Assembly: GCA_039925865.1 (NCBI GenBank)
Contig: JBDSYA010000051.1
Location: forward strand, 1-6,359
Direction: 5' to 3'
Origin: JBDSYA01 sp039925865
GTDB taxonomy: Bacteria > Bacteroidota > Ignavibacteria > Tepidaquicellales > Tepidaquicellaceae
Length of the DNA stretch: 6,359 bases
Each line of letters starts with the position of its first letter. Within the stretch, counting starts at the first letter, position 1. Both the position numbers and the translations under genes were made by a program. Of the stretch, positions 1 to 6,359 are shown in pieces. The notes under the pieces were generated by a model. It was not told the DNA's origin, did not search any database, and was given only the letters and a program-made list of their open reading frames with translations.

Positions 1-112
1 AAGTATGTTAAGTATGTTAAGTATGTTAAGTATGTTAAGTATGTTAAGTATGTTAAGTATGTTAAGTATGTTAAGTATGTTAAGTATGTTAAGTATGTTA
101 AGTATGTTAAGT
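1..112. repeat. Perfect 9-bp tandem array (AAGTATGTT), about 12.4 copies
   Basis: Twelve identical copies of AAGTATGTT occupy 1-108 and a partial copy (AAGT) ends at 112, where the sequence changes to CACTAG. There is no mismatch between copies, which suggests recent expansion by replication slippage, or an assembly or contig-end artefact. The left edge of the array is outside the window, so its true copy number is unknown. The period is a multiple of three. On the + strand one frame reads repeated Lys-Tyr-Val, one reads repeated Ser-Met-Leu, and the third has TAA in every unit. I see no inverted symmetry in the unit and no sign that it is a transposon end. It lies about 110 bp upstream of the M61 peptidase start, so copy-number change could affect spacing of upstream promoter elements; this last point is inference. 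Confidence 0.97.
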
Positions 113-118
113 CACTAG

Positions 119-156
119 AACTCAACAACTCAACAACTCAACCAATTCAACCAACT
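119..156. repeat. Short degenerate 8/9-bp direct repeat
   Basis: Directly after the 9-bp array come AACTCAAC (119-126), AACTCAAC (127-134), AACTCAACC (135-143), AATTCAACC (144-152) and a partial AACT. The copies differ by single-base insertion or substitution. The unit is unrelated in sequence to AAGTATGTT but similar in length. It looks like a second, older slippage tract. No function can be assigned. Confidence 0.75.
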
Positions 157-220
157 TTAATCTTATATGTAATTTATTTAACTTGTTCCAATTTCAAATT
201 AAAATCCTACTTAATTCTTT

Positions 221-2089
221 ATGCAAAAAATATTTTTGTTAATCTTCCTTTCAATTTTTACAAATTTGTATTCGCAGGATCTGAAACCAATAATTCAAGA
301 CGATACTTATCAGTTCTTTGTTGATCTCAATAATGTTGTAGATGACCGTCTTGAAGTCAGACTTATAACACCTAAAATTAATTCTGAAAAAATACAATAT
401 AAATTTCCTGCAATGGTGCCCGGGACGTATAAAATTTATAATTTTGGAAGATTCGTTACTGAATTAAAAGCCACTGATAATGCGGGTTTAGAGCTTCCTG
501 TAGAAAAAATAGATGTTAACACATGGGAAATTTCAAATGCAAATAACCTTTATCAAATAAAATATCTGACAGATGATACATACGGACAAACTGATAATAA
601 TGCGATCTTTGAGCCGGTGGGAACAAGCATTGAAAAAGATACAGTTTTTGTCATTAACAACCAGGGATTTTTTGGATATTTCAGTGAATATATAACCAAT
701 GATTATATTTTATCTTTTACTAAACCTTCCGGATTTTACGGATCAACAAGTCTTAACGCAATTTCGCGTACTGATAATGAAGAAATATTTACTGCTCCTG
801 ACTATCAGTATGCAGTTGATAGTCCTATTATGTTTAATATTCCTGATACTACAACTATCAAATTTGATGAAGCCAATATTTCAGTTTCAGTTTATTCACC
901 CGGTAAAGCGATAACTTCCGCAGATATATCCGTTAAATTGAAAACACTCCTGAATGCAATTAGAAATTTTCTTGGAGGTAAGCTTCCTGCTGATAAATAT
1001 ACTTTCATTTATTATTTTTCTAATACAGAAGGTTCCGGTTCATTCGGTGCACTTGAACATAATTATTCATCTTTTTATTATATGCCTGATGTCCCAAAAG
1101 AAGCTGCTCCGTACATTCTTAATCAGCTGCAATCAACCAATGCTCATGAATTTTATCATATCGTAACACCTCTTAACCTTCATTCAGAGGAAATTGGAAA
1201 TTTTGATTTCAACAATCCTAAAATGAGTAAACATCTTTGGCTTTATGAAGGAGTTACAGAATATCATGCTGATTATATTCAGTTAAGAGAAGGATTGAAA
1301 GACCTGAAAGAATATGTAAAAGCTATTGAAGGAAAAATGAACAGTTCTTCTAAATTCAATGATACACTTGCATTTACAGAATTGAGCAAAGGCGCTCTGG
1401 ATGAGCATTCAGGTCAATATTCAAACGTATATGAAAAGGGAGCACTTATCGGATTATGCCTCGACATTTTAATCAGAGAAGAAAGTAACGGCACTCAGGG
1501 TTTGCAGGATGTATTAAATAAACTTTCGGAAAAGTATGGCGAAGAAAGATCATTCAAAGATGATGATTTAATAGACGAAATTTCAATCCTGAGTTCTCCA
1601 AAGGTTGGAGAATTTCTTAACCGTTATGTAGCCGGCTCAACGAGAATTCCTTATGATGAAATTCTCAAAAAGATCGGCATTAAAGTTGAGAGCACTCCTT
1701 ATGAAGTGATCAGTTTAGGCGGCGGACTTCAGATAGGATTCAATCAAAAAACATACCGTTTGAAGATTAATTCAGTTGACAATTCCGATAGTAAATTCAT
1801 TAAGGAATTGGGTATTGAAAAAGGTGACGAACTTGTTTCAATTAACGGAACAGAGTTAAGTTACTTAAATTTTAAAGATGCTTTCGGATCAGTAAAAAAT
1901 AAAATAAAAAAAGGTGATAACTTCGAAATTGTTGTTGCCCGTATGGATGGAAACGGAGTTGAAAAAAAGGAAAAATTGAAAGCAAAAGTAAGCGAAACCC
2001 GGGTTGCGTATGAAAATGATGTAACCATTCTTGACAAAATTACTGAAGCACAAAAAAAATTGAGAGATGCATGGAAAGGAAATTTATAG
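221..2089 (+). CDS. Exported M61-family metallopeptidase with C-terminal PDZ domain
   Basis: This 622-residue protein is a probable zinc aminopeptidase or endopeptidase of family M61 (glycyl aminopeptidase-like), acting outside the cytoplasm. Residues 1-18 form a signal peptide: a Lys near the start, a hydrophobic core, then LYS before Q19. No lipobox Cys is present, so it is likely soluble in the periplasm or secreted. An M61 N-terminal beta domain spans roughly 25-190. The catalytic domain holds GALEH (276-280), the zinc motif HEFYH (H309, E310, H313) and the probable third ligand E343 in LYEGVTEY. The segment YEKGALIGLCLDILIRE (404-420) is also typical of the family. A PDZ domain covers about 495-590, with GIEKGDELVSING at 531-543. 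Length is normal for M61-PDZ proteins. The ATG at 221 is the only start that gives a signal peptide; no Shine-Dalgarno precedes it. A terminator follows directly. The substrate cannot be told from sequence. Confidence 0.93.
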   Translation: MQKIFLLIFLSIFTNLYSQDLKPIIQDDTYQFFVDLNNVVDDRLEVRLITPKINSEKIQYKFPAMVPGTYKIYNFGRFVTELKATDNAGLELPVEKIDVNTWEISNANNLYQIKYLTDDTYGQTDNNAIFEPVGTSIEKDTVFVINNQGFFGYFSEYITNDYILSFTKPSGFYGSTSLNAISRTDNEEIFTAPDYQYAVDSPIMFNIPDTTTIKFDEANISVSVYSPGKAITSADISVKLKTLLNAIRNFLGGKLPADKYTFIYYFSNTEGSGSFGALEHNYSSFYYMPDVPKEAAPYILNQLQSTNAHEFYHIVTPLNLHSEEIGNFDFNNPKMSKHLWLYEGVTEYHADYIQLREGLKDLKEYVKAIEGKMNSSSKFNDTLAFTELSKGALDEHSGQYSNVYEKGALIGLCLDILIREESNGTQGLQDVLNKLSEKYGEERSFKDDDLIDEISILSSPKVGEFLNRYVAGSTRIPYDEILKKIGIKVESTPYEVISLGGGLQIGFNQKTYRLKINSVDNSDSKFIKELGIEKGDELVSINGTELSYLNFKDAFGSVKNKIKKGDNFEIVVARMDGNGVEKKEKLKAKVSETRVAYENDVTILDKITEAQKKLRDAWKGNL

Positions 2090-2108
2090 AGTTTATAATC
2101 TGGAGTAT

Positions 2109-2145
2109 AAGCTCTTCTCACCAGATTGGAAGAGCTTTTTGTTTT
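2109..2145 (+). terminator. Intrinsic terminator after the M61 peptidase gene
   Basis: A perfect 9-bp inverted repeat, AAGCTCTTC (2109-2117) and GAAGAGCTT (2129-2137), encloses an 11-nt loop. It is followed at once by a T-rich run, TTTTTGTTTT counting the last stem bases (2136-2145). The hairpin starts 20 bp after the peptidase stop codon. It is the only strong rho-independent terminator in the window and separates the peptidase gene from the downstream cluster. Confidence 0.88.
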
Positions 2146-2298
2146 ACAAAAATCTTAACATTCCAAGAGAAATTTTCCGGACGAAAGATTTGAACAAAAC
2201 GGCGAATCTGCATTTAACTAAAATCCTTATATATTTCTATCCAATATCACAAATCAAATATTTATATTGTCTTTATTCAAATTACTTAAACTTACCAT
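2146..2298. other. Intergenic region, likely holds the promoter of the downstream cluster
   Basis: This very AT-rich 153-bp gap lies between the terminator and the aminotransferase. As the only sizeable gap before five closely spaced genes, it should contain their promoter. I looked for the Bacteroidota pattern (TTTG, about 19 bp, TAnnTTTG) and for sigma-70 boxes. The best sigma-70-like pair is TTGAAC (2190-2195) and TTAACT (2214-2219) with an 18-bp spacer, which is too weak to call. No ribosome binding site precedes the ATG at 2299. Confidence 0.4.
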
Positions 2299-3591
2299 AT
2301 GAGCACTGAATTATTAGATATAAATGAGAAAAAGCTCATTGTATCAAGTATGGCAGAGAATCTGATAGGTTCTGAAATTATAAATCTTGCATGGCAGATC
2401 AATGACAGGATCGCGCAAGGTCAGAAAATTTTTAATCTTACGATTGGAGATTTTGATCCTAAAATTTTTCCATTACCGGAACCATTAACTGAAGAGATCA
2501 AGAAAGCTTATGATGAACATCACACAAATTATCCTCCTGCAAACGGAACACATGATCTGAGAGAAGTGGTATCTTCTTTTCTTACAAAAAGAGCCGGGCT
2601 TGATTATACTCCGGATGAAATATTAATTACAAGCGGTGCCAGGCCGATAATTTTTACGGCATATAATACAATTGTTGATCTTGATGAAGTAATTATTTTT
2701 CCTGTTCCGTCATGGAACAATAACCATTATGCGCATCTTACACGGGCGAGAGCTATAACTGTTGAAACAAAACCTGAAAACAATTTCATGCCCACGGCTG
2801 AAGATCTTGAACCACATATAAAAGAAGCTACTTTAATTTCTTTATGTTCACCGCTAAATCCCACCGGCACAGTTTTTACTGAAGATGAGATCAGGGATAT
2901 CTGTGATCTGATAGTTAATGAAAATAATCGCCGCGGTGAAAATGAAAAACCTGTGTATTTACTTTATGATCAGATATACTGGCTGCTTACCCTTGGAGAC
3001 ACTCAGCACTTCAATCCGGTTTTATTAAATCCTGAAATGAGAAATTATACAATTTTTGTTGATGGAATTTCAAAATCATTTTGCGGAACGGGCGTCAGGG
3101 TCGGATGGGGATATGGGCCGAAAAGTATTATAGATAAAATGAAGTCGATCACTTCTCACATGGGAGCATGGGCGCCAAAAGCTGAACAGATTGCGATCGC
3201 AAGATATCTTGCAAATGATGAACTTGTAGATTCGTTTCTCAACTCTTTTAAAGATGCCATCTCAAAACGTCTTAACGGATTTTATAACGGATTCAAAAAA
3301 CTTATGGAAGACGGATATAAAGTAGATGTGATCGCTCCGCAAGCCTCGATTTTCCTCGCGGTTAAATTTGACCTGATTGGATCAAAGAAAAAAGACGGCA
3401 CTCAGCTTAAAACAACAAACGATATTACAAACTTTTTAATAGAAGACGCTAAAATTGCTTTAGTTCCTTTTTCCTCCTTCGGTTCTTCTGACGATTCAAC
3501 ATGGTATCGAATATCTGTAGGAACATGTACAATGGATGAAATACACGAAGTGATGGCTCATCTTAGAAATGCTCTCTCGAACTTGAGTTAG
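2299..3591 (+). CDS. Fold-type I PLP-dependent aminotransferase (class I/II, aspartate aminotransferase-like)
   Basis: This 430-residue cytoplasmic enzyme should move an amino group between an amino acid and a 2-oxo acid using pyridoxal phosphate. The fold-type I landmarks appear in order: SGARP (112-116) in the cofactor phosphate-binding region, SWNNNHY (138-144), NPTG with N187, YDQIYW with the PLP-pyridine Asp D224 and Y227, the Schiff-base lysine K259 in DGISKSF, R267 in TGVRVGW, and the substrate-carboxylate Arg R404 in YRISVG. The N-terminal part (MAENLIGSEIINLA, 18-31; NLTIGDFDP, 46-54) matches a branch of class I aminotransferases that I associate with Bacteroidota-type genomes, usually annotated only as aspartate or generic aminotransferase. 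Length is normal and no key residue is missing. The amino-acid specificity is not decidable from motifs. It heads a run of closely spaced genes, with DinB starting 22 bp after its stop codon. Confidence 0.93.
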   Translation: MSTELLDINEKKLIVSSMAENLIGSEIINLAWQINDRIAQGQKIFNLTIGDFDPKIFPLPEPLTEEIKKAYDEHHTNYPPANGTHDLREVVSSFLTKRAGLDYTPDEILITSGARPIIFTAYNTIVDLDEVIIFPVPSWNNNHYAHLTRARAITVETKPENNFMPTAEDLEPHIKEATLISLCSPLNPTGTVFTEDEIRDICDLIVNENNRRGENEKPVYLLYDQIYWLLTLGDTQHFNPVLLNPEMRNYTIFVDGISKSFCGTGVRVGWGYGPKSIIDKMKSITSHMGAWAPKAEQIAIARYLANDELVDSFLNSFKDAISKRLNGFYNGFKKLMEDGYKVDVIAPQASIFLAVKFDLIGSKKKDGTQLKTTNDITNFLIEDAKIALVPFSSFGSSDDSTWYRISVGTCTMDEIHEVMAHLRNALSNLS

Positions 3592-3613
3592 AAATTTTTT
3601 TAAAAAATAATTT

Positions 3614-4129
3614 ATGCCTGAAAATAAAAATCAAATATCTTTGCTTATATGGATGCTGGAGGATTTACGGAAAATTACGCTCGAAGGAGTTAAGCATCTT
3701 AACAGAGAACAGTTATTCAGTGAACCCATAAAAGGTGAAGCTTCTATCGGATCATATTTGATGCATCTTGCAGAGGTCGATATTTATTGGCTTGAAGTGT
3801 TGTCAGGCATCGAACAGCCAAATGAATTGAAGGTCAAATGCTTCTACAATAAATGGTATGACAGCGGCGACGATTTTGATCCGCCAAAAGAAACACTCGA
3901 TATAAATGAGTATCTCAATGTAAATGAAAGTACAAGAAAGAATTTTTTGGATCATGTTTCTTCACTTGAAGAAATTGAACTGGAAGACAAAATAATTCGA
4001 AAAGGCAAAAATAAAGATTTTGAGATCTCAAAGAAATGGATCATATATCATATAATAGAACACGAAGCTCATCACAGGGGACAAATGTTTATGCTGATCC
4101 GAAAAGCCGGGTGGAATAAAAAACAATAA
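3614..4129 (+). CDS. DinB/YfiT-like family protein (putative metalloenzyme)
   Basis: This 171-residue protein has the four-helix DinB/YfiT fold pattern. The three expected metal-binding histidines are present: H51 in GSYLMHLAEVDIYWL, then H150 and H154 in EHEAHHRGQ, the family's HxxxHRGQ signature. Known relatives include thiol-S-transferases that use bacillithiol or mycothiol, and maleylpyruvate isomerase-like enzymes, but most members have no defined role. Despite the name, DinB here is not DNA polymerase IV. There is no signal peptide or membrane segment, so it should be cytoplasmic. It begins 22 bp after the aminotransferase; the gap is almost pure A/T and has no Shine-Dalgarno. The ATG at 3614 gives a family-normal N-terminus. 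The family call is firm; the reaction is unknown. Confidence 0.9.
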   Translation: MPENKNQISLLIWMLEDLRKITLEGVKHLNREQLFSEPIKGEASIGSYLMHLAEVDIYWLEVLSGIEQPNELKVKCFYNKWYDSGDDFDPPKETLDINEYLNVNESTRKNFLDHVSSLEEIELEDKIIRKGKNKDFEISKKWIIYHIIEHEAHHRGQMFMLIRKAGWNKKQ

Positions 4130-4151
4130 TATCAATTAATATAATATCTGA

Positions 4152-4772
4152 CTGATCAGCACACCGGAAAGTTCAATCCTTGAAAAATATTTACCTGCAG
4201 AATCAATCCCCATAATAACAAGCTGGTTTGAGAAATACAAATTTCACTTAAGGATATGCAGGTCCCGTCTTACAAAACTTGGTGATTACAGGCATCCGTA
4301 TAATGGAAGTCCGCATAAAATTACTGTGAATCAAAATTTAAATTCTTTTTCATTTCTGATTGTATTGGTTCATGAAATTGCTCACCTTGCAACATGGAAT
4401 AAATTCAGAGGCAAAGTAAATCCTCACGGAAAAGAATGGAAGGAAGAATACAGGCTTCATCTTCAGCCATTTTTTGAACTAAATATCTTTCCACAAGATG
4501 TGCATGAATGTTTAAACCGTTATACAATAAATCCAAAAGCTTCAACTTGTGCAGATGCATCCCTGATTAAAGTTCTGAAAAAGTATGATGAAGAGTCTGA
4601 ATACGTTCATCTTGAAGACATCCCCGTTAATTGCATTTTTAAAATGAAGAATGGAAAGACATTTATAAAAGGGGACAAGATCAGAAAGAGATACAAATGC
4701 AGCACGCCCAATGGTAAAAAGCATTATTTGATCAGTCCGGTTGCAGAAGTTGTACAGACAACACTTTTTTAA
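4152..4772 (+). CDS. SprT-like zinc-metallopeptidase-domain protein, start codon uncertain
   Basis: This 206-residue reading frame holds a SprT-like domain. The zinc site is HEIAH (H74, E75, H78 counted from 4152), with the third His in NPHGKEW (H92). The first ATG/GTG/TTG start is a GTG at 4326, only 15 codons before HEIAH. The same frame stays open back to TGA at 4149-4151, and the 58 extra codons are clearly family-like: WFEKYKFHLRICRSR, TKLGDY and HKITVN are the conserved N-terminal part of the domain. A start at GTG 4326 would therefore remove real domain sequence. CTG at 4152, directly after the stop, is the best available start; ATC or ATA codons, or a 5' mutation or sequencing error, are alternatives. 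The C-terminal part has scattered Cys (HECLNRY, STCADAS, VNCIF, YKCSTP) but no paired-CxxC zinc ribbon. Relatives such as SprT and Spartan are linked to metalloprotease activity on DNA-bound proteins; the role here is not known. Confidence 0.85.
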   Translation: MISTPESSILEKYLPAESIPIITSWFEKYKFHLRICRSRLTKLGDYRHPYNGSPHKITVNQNLNSFSFLIVLVHEIAHLATWNKFRGKVNPHGKEWKEEYRLHLQPFFELNIFPQDVHECLNRYTINPKASTCADASLIKVLKKYDEESEYVHLEDIPVNCIFKMKNGKTFIKGDKIRKRYKCSTPNGKKHYLISPVAEVVQTTLF

Positions 4773-4827
4773 GAAAGTTATTTTTAACTGAATCTAATTT
4801 ACAAAGTTTTAATAAATTTTTCTTATA

Positions 4828-5598
4828 GTGAAAAGTAAATTCTTAAATAATAATATTTACATTTATATATCGGCGGTTATAAGTTTTCTTATTCTTACAT
4901 CAATTGTTTTTTTATTTCCTGTCGAGTTTAGCGGATATAAAAAAACAGATGTTCTCGCACCGGTATGGTATGCAATTACCGAAACCGGGGGATGGGAAGG
5001 CTGGATTTTTATATTTATTATTTTACTATTATATCTCCTGATTTATTTTAAAAAGTCACCAAAAAAATACATTAATATAATATTCTTTTTAGGTCTCATT
5101 TTATTTACACAGATTTTACTTGCCGGCGTTTCACAGTTTTATGTGAAAAATCTGTTACACAGACCCCGGCCGGCTCAGCTATTTCTTATAGAAAAAGGTT
5201 ATTTGAAAAACGATGGCCAAGAATTTTTTGCAATGTCTATGATTGAACGAAGAAAGTATCTGCATCAGGTAATTAAAGAAACTGATGACAGCATAAAAGA
5301 TATCTATCCTCCCATATTGAACAACTGGATCTATGATTCAGGTTTTTCATTTCCATCCGGACATTCTCAAACAGGATTTTTTTTGGGAACAATGATAGCA
5401 TATATACTTTTCAAAACATTGCGAAATAAATCAAAATATTTTTTTATTGCAGCATTCTTATGGGCAATATTGGTAGCGTTGTCACGAGTCGTGATCGGCA
5501 TTCACTACCCGGTAGACGTTACTGCCGGAGCTTTGATAGGAATGTCTGCTGCAATTATAATTCTATCACTAAAAAGAGTGAATAATATTTTTGCATAA
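4828..5598 (+). CDS. PAP2-family membrane phosphatase, PgpB-like
   Basis: This 256-residue integral membrane protein should remove phosphate from a lipid phosphate, such as phosphatidylglycerophosphate or undecaprenyl pyrophosphate. The full PAP2 signature is present: KNLLHRPRP (K107 to R114-P115, the KX6RP motif), FPSGH (175-179, with H179) and SRVVIGIHYPVD (219-230, with the nucleophile-position H226 and D230). Hydrophobic segments lie near 10-32, 57-74, 82-103, 181-197, 203-218 and 231-248, giving about six membrane spans. The soluble stretch between motifs 1 and 2 (about 116-170, with RRKYLHQVIKE and an ILNNW segment before FPSGH) resembles the periplasmic insert of E. coli PgpB, as does the total length. 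GTG at 4828 is the first usable start after an in-frame TAA at 4813-4815, and the next Met is at residue 136, so the start is well constrained. It follows the SprT-like gene by 55 bp. Confidence 0.92.
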   Translation: MKSKFLNNNIYIYISAVISFLILTSIVFLFPVEFSGYKKTDVLAPVWYAITETGGWEGWIFIFIILLLYLLIYFKKSPKKYINIIFFLGLILFTQILLAGVSQFYVKNLLHRPRPAQLFLIEKGYLKNDGQEFFAMSMIERRKYLHQVIKETDDSIKDIYPPILNNWIYDSGFSFPSGHSQTGFFLGTMIAYILFKTLRNKSKYFFIAAFLWAILVALSRVVIGIHYPVDVTAGALIGMSAAIIILSLKRVNNIFA

Positions 5599-5625
5599 CA
5601 TTCATATAAAAAGATGTATCGGGTT

Positions 5626-5643
5626 TTCTAAAAAAATTTAGAA
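5626..5643 (+). terminator. Weak AT-only hairpin after the PAP2 gene
   Basis: TTCTAAA (5626-5632) and TTTAGAA (5637-5643) pair around an AAAA loop. The stem is nearly all A/T and only TTGTAAGTTTTG follows, not a clean T-run. It lies in the 85-bp gap before the methyltransferase. It could slow or end transcription partially, but chance is quite possible in sequence this AT-rich. Confidence 0.25.
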
Positions 5644-5683
5644 TTGTAAGTTTTGCAATGTTCATAAAATTAAATAACACATA

Positions 5684-6359
5684 ATGAGTCAAAATTCAGA
5701 ATACATACTTGGAGTAAATCAGACCGAGCTGGAACGCCTACAGTTTCAGCACTCAGTCTGGAAAAAAGTAACTGACAATTTTTTTGACAGGATAAATATT
5801 CAAATGGGCTGGAAGTGCCTGGATGTTGGCTCCGGACCTGGGCTGGTTTCTGCCGATCTAAGACAAAGGGTTGGAGATGAAGGAGAAATTACAGCACTTG
5901 AGCCATCCGAACTTTATCTTTCTCACTTCAAAGAAACATGCGAAACAAATAACTGGAATAATATTAAATTTCTTCAGGGCAATCTGGAAGAGACAGATCT
6001 GGAAAATGAATATTATGATTTTATTTTTCTTCGTTGGGTAATAGACTTTGTACCATCACCGGAAGAATTTTTATTAAAGCTTTTTGCGTCTTTGAAAAAA
6101 GGAGGAGTTATCGCCATCGAAGATTATGCATACGAGGGGATAACACTTTATCCGATAGGAGGTTCGTTTGATAATATAACGGAAGCTGTAAGAGCTTACT
6201 GGAAACAAGGCGGCGGCGATCCGGATTTTACTGTGAAGATCCCTGCAATTTTCAAAAAGAATAAAATTCAGCTTAAAGATTTTACGCCGGTTATACTTGC
6301 CGGTGATGCCGACAGCGATGTCATAGAATGGGCACACAGATTTTTTACAGTTCATCTCG
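5684..6359 (+). CDS. Class I SAM-dependent methyltransferase, 3' end cut by window
   Basis: The frame runs from ATG 5684 to the window end without a stop, giving 225 residues of a partial protein. ATG 5684 is the first start after an in-frame TAA (5675-5677). The Rossmann-type SAM-binding motif I is CLDVGSGPGLVSADL (45-59). It is followed by the acidic residue of motif II in TALEPS (E73), the GNLEE segment (99-103), YDFIFLRWVIDFV (111-123) for motif IV, and LKKGGVIAIEDY (137-148) for the strand after motif IV. The N-terminus (EYILGVNQTELERLQFQ) resembles UbiE/Methyltransf_25-like enzymes that start with a Y-x-LG-x-x-x-x-ELERL pattern. The methyl acceptor cannot be deduced: relatives act on small molecules such as quinones or natural products. 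No signal peptide or membrane segment is seen, so it should be cytoplasmic. Codon and base use match its neighbours. Confidence 0.9.
   Translation, partial: MSQNSEYILGVNQTELERLQFQHSVWKKVTDNFFDRINIQMGWKCLDVGSGPGLVSADLRQRVGDEGEITALEPSELYLSHFKETCETNNWNNIKFLQGNLEETDLENEYYDFIFLRWVIDFVPSPEEFLLKLFASLKKGGVIAIEDYAYEGITLYPIGGSFDNITEAVRAYWKQGGGDPDFTVKIPAIFKKNKIQLKDFTPVILAGDADSDVIEWAHRFFTVHL

Noticed and set aside
1..112. Possible CRISPR array or iteron-type origin
   Set aside because: The units are 9 bp with no spacers, so it is not CRISPR. There is no replication initiator gene or DnaA-box cluster nearby to support an iteron origin.
699..1166. Two overlapping + strand frames of about 70 codons each inside the peptidase gene
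   Set aside because: They are out-of-frame shadows rich in Leu/Ile/Phe, as expected from AT-rich coding DNA read in the wrong frame.
1861..2121. Minus-strand open frame opposite the PDZ domain of the peptidase
   Set aside because: The + strand PDZ coding is well supported, and the antisense product is low-complexity and crosses the terminator.
2067..2309. Open frame of 80 codons overlapping the end of the peptidase gene and the following gap
   Set aside because: It runs through the intrinsic terminator and AT-rich intergenic DNA, shows no recognisable motif and overlaps genes at both ends.
3592..3613. A/T-only inverted repeat between the aminotransferase and DinB genes
   Set aside because: It is a run of T followed by a run of A in a 22-bp gap with no G/C pairs and no tail, so it is unlikely to stop transcription.
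4137..4147. TATAAT-like sequence before the SprT-like gene
   Set aside because: A TATAAT match is easily found by chance in such AT-rich DNA, no partner -35 box is evident, and the likely lineage uses a different promoter consensus.
4776..4789. Small hairpin AGTTA-TTTT-TAACT after the SprT-like gene
   Set aside because: A 5-bp A/T-rich stem without a following T-run is expected by chance here and is too weak to call a terminator.
6074..6355. Minus-strand open frame of 93 codons at the right end
   Set aside because: It is antisense to the methyltransferase gene, which has clear SAM-binding motifs on the + strand; the minus-strand product has no recognisable domain.

Overview
The window is AT-rich and probably comes from the Bacteroidota/Ignavibacteriota side of the bacterial tree. 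This is inferred from three things: protein resemblance, the lack of Shine-Dalgarno sequences before any gene, and a signal peptide ending in ...LYS|QD. All recognisable genes lie on the + strand. I see no rRNA, tRNA, CRISPR array, insertion sequence or phage gene.

Positions 1-220 are non-coding or undefined. They begin inside a perfect 9-bp tandem array (about 12.4 copies of AAGTATGTT), followed by a short degenerate 8/9-bp repeat and an AT-rich leader. At 221-2089 there is an exported M61-family metallopeptidase with a C-terminal PDZ domain. It is closed by a good intrinsic terminator at 2109-2145, so it is probably its own transcription unit.

From 2299 to the right edge, five genes follow one another with short gaps (22, 22, 55 and 85 bp). 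They encode a fold-type I PLP aminotransferase, a DinB/YfiT-like putative metalloenzyme, a SprT-like zinc-metallopeptidase-domain protein, a PgpB-like PAP2 membrane phosphatase, and a class I SAM-dependent methyltransferase cut off by the window end. No strong terminator separates them, so co-transcription is possible, but their functions do not form an obvious pathway. They look like ordinary housekeeping or accessory genes grouped by chance.

Two points deserve attention. The 9-bp array is perfectly homogeneous and truncated by the window edge. The SprT-like gene has clear family homology about 58 codons upstream of its first ATG/GTG/TTG start, so it needs a rare start codon (CTG at 4152) or contains a sequence change near its 5' end. 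I found no convincing evidence of a previously undescribed biological system.
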